Translations under genes and position numbers: made by a program
Notes under the pieces: model-generated
The model's input: the letters and a program-made list of their open reading frames with translations, nothing else
Databases searched by the model: none
Told to the model about the DNA's origin: nothing
In this document: in pieces, positions 35,650-36,629 of the stretch
How the letters are laid out: every line of letters starts with the position of its first letter
Numbering within the stretch: the first letter of the stretch is position 1
Source: Candidatus Brocadia carolinensis
Lineage (GTDB): Bacteria; Planctomycetota; Brocadiia; Brocadiales; Brocadiaceae
DNA length: 36,629 nt
Direction of reading: 5' to 3'
Assembly: GCA_002009475.1 (NCBI GenBank)
Contig: AYTS01000070.1
Span: 1 to 36,629, forward strand

Positions 35650-36629
35650 ATGAGAATATGCGGGAAAGAGATAACGGAAGCAACTATAAGTCAGATACGA
35701 GATATAATAGCAAAAAACTGGCAGAAATCCAGGACACAATTGTCGCGTCAGATATGTGAAGTCCTGGGATGGCGGTGTCCGAATGGGAGGCTGAAAGATG
35801 CGAGTTGCCGTGTAGTTTTGTTGAGATTGCATCGTGAAGGAATAATTCAATTGCCGGAGGTGCAAAAGCGTCCGAGTCCGAGAGTTCAAAAAGGTCGTGA
35901 TCGGAAGCAGGAGGCTGAGGGGGAAGGTGTAGAGTGTGAATTGTCCGACCTGGGAGAGATACGAATAGTCAAGGTACCCGGCAGGTATAGCAAACCCTAT
36001 CGGGTATGGAAAGAGTTGATGGATCGGTATCATTATTTGGGTAGTGGGCCATTGTGCGGATATCAGATGAAGTATCTGATAGAGAGCGAGCGGTATGGTT
36101 GTGTGGGGGGATTTGCGTTTAGTTCTGCTGCGTGGAGATTGGAAGCAAGGGACACGTGGATAGGATGGGATGAGAGGAGACGGCAGGAGAACCTGAGTAA
36201 AGTGGTATGTAATAGTCGATTTTTAATAGTTCCGTGGGTACGGGTAAAGAATTTAGCATCCCAGGTGTTGTCGGGGTGTATAAGACGGCTGAGAGAGGAT
36301 TGGTATGAGCACTACAAGATAAGACCTGTGCTTTTGGAGACGTTTATAGAACGGGGGCGTTTTCGAGGCAGTAGTTACCGTGCATCGAACTGGGTGCATA
36401 TAGGGAGTACCAAGGGCAGAGGTCGGCAGGATAGGTGCAATGAGTATGGGGAGTCGATAAAGGACATCTATGGGTACCCCCTGGATAAGGATTTCAGGGG
36501 AGAGTTGTGTAAAGGAATGCCGGAGAAGATAGCCAGGAGAGAGGAAGTGGGGGATTGGGCAGAAGAAGAATTTTCCCGGGCAGAACTGGGAGACGGCAGG
36601 AGGGTGGAGCGGCTTATCACCATAGCGCG
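35650..36629 (+). CDS. DruA-like (DUF4338) protein fused to a Tn5/IS4-type transposase, incomplete
   Basis: Open from ATG 35650 to the window end (326 codons, no stop). Residues 1-70 look like a winged-helix DNA-binding lead. Residues about 105-262 are a DUF4338 domain: YHYLGS (127-132), CVGGFAFSSAAW (151-162), IGWDERRR, RFLIVPWVRVKNLAS (190-204), ETFIERGRFRG (230-240) and IGSTKGRGRQD (251-261). From residue 303, WAEEEFSRAELGDGRRVERL matches the N-terminal domain of Tn5-type IS4 transposases. DUF4338 is the domain of DruA from the Druantia anti-phage system. The catalytic DDE region lies beyond the window. A remnant of a relative is at 12329. Confidence 0.8.
   Translation, partial: MRICGKEITEATISQIRDIIAKNWQKSRTQLSRQICEVLGWRCPNGRLKDASCRVVLLRLHREGIIQLPEVQKRPSPRVQKGRDRKQEAEGEGVECELSDLGEIRIVKVPGRYSKPYRVWKELMDRYHYLGSGPLCGYQMKYLIESERYGCVGGFAFSSAAWRLEARDTWIGWDERRRQENLSKVVCNSRFLIVPWVRVKNLASQVLSGCIRRLREDWYEHYKIRPVLLETFIERGRFRGSSYRASNWVHIGSTKGRGRQDRCNEYGESIKDIYGYPLDKDFRGELCKGMPEKIARREEVGDWAEEEFSRAELGDGRRVERLITIA

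Noticed and set aside
35611..36033. Minus-strand open frame of 140 codons opposite the transposase
   Set aside because: It is a shadow: the plus strand has a recognisable DUF4338 protein over the same bases.

Overview
This window looks like a chromosomal piece of an anammox planctomycete (order Brocadiales, e.g. a Jettenia- or Brocadia-like bacterium). That is inference: it rests on a copper nitrite reductase of the NirK type beside a large multicopper oxidase, SBBP-repeat, DUF4175 and long TPR proteins, and intergenic DNA full of short repeats. No hydrazine-synthesis gene or rRNA is present to confirm it. Base composition is moderate and coding density is low for a bacterium.

Layout. 1-6.7 kb is an accessory region on the minus strand. 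It holds ISL3 transposase debris, an antitoxin with a truncated PIN toxin, a frameshifted SBBP beta-propeller protein, a coiled-coil hypothetical, a BrnT-type toxin with its antitoxin, a nuclease-like protein (D-ExK-QxxxY signature), a stub of a restriction-modification protein and a hendecad coiled-coil protein. 6.8-12.1 kb carries housekeeping genes on the minus strand (selA, trpF, purH), interrupted by a four-helix-bundle gene inside an inverted-repeat cassette and by a HepT/MntA toxin-antitoxin pair. 12.1-20.7 kb on the plus strand has a degenerate DruA-like (DUF4338) remnant, a DUF4175 protein, a TPR membrane protein, a MITE with a perfect 9-bp target duplication and a TPR metallopeptidase. 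clpX follows on the minus strand (20.7-21.9 kb). 22.1-33.0 kb on the plus strand is the respiratory/metal region: porin, FAD amine-oxidase-like protein, NirK, multicopper oxidase, then a four-gene metal-transport set (HMA-like protein, DUF5132-like protein, small membrane protein, P1B-type ATPase). 33.6-35.5 kb has a small membrane protein and an FMN-binding/ApbE fusion. The window ends inside a DruA (DUF4338) / Tn5-type transposase fusion.

How the genes fit together. NirK and the multicopper oxidase are exported copper enzymes, and the downstream ATPase group probably handles metal supply or detoxification. The porin and nirK share a 17-bp operator-like palindrome. The ApbE fusion can plausibly attach FMN to its own N-terminal domain.

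A caution on quality: four genes (SBBP protein, DUF4175 protein, metallopeptidase, clpX) are each broken by exactly one extra base in a homopolymer. Because clpX is a core gene, these are probably sequencing errors and the genes are probably intact in the cell. The DUF5132-like gene has a separate one-base loss.
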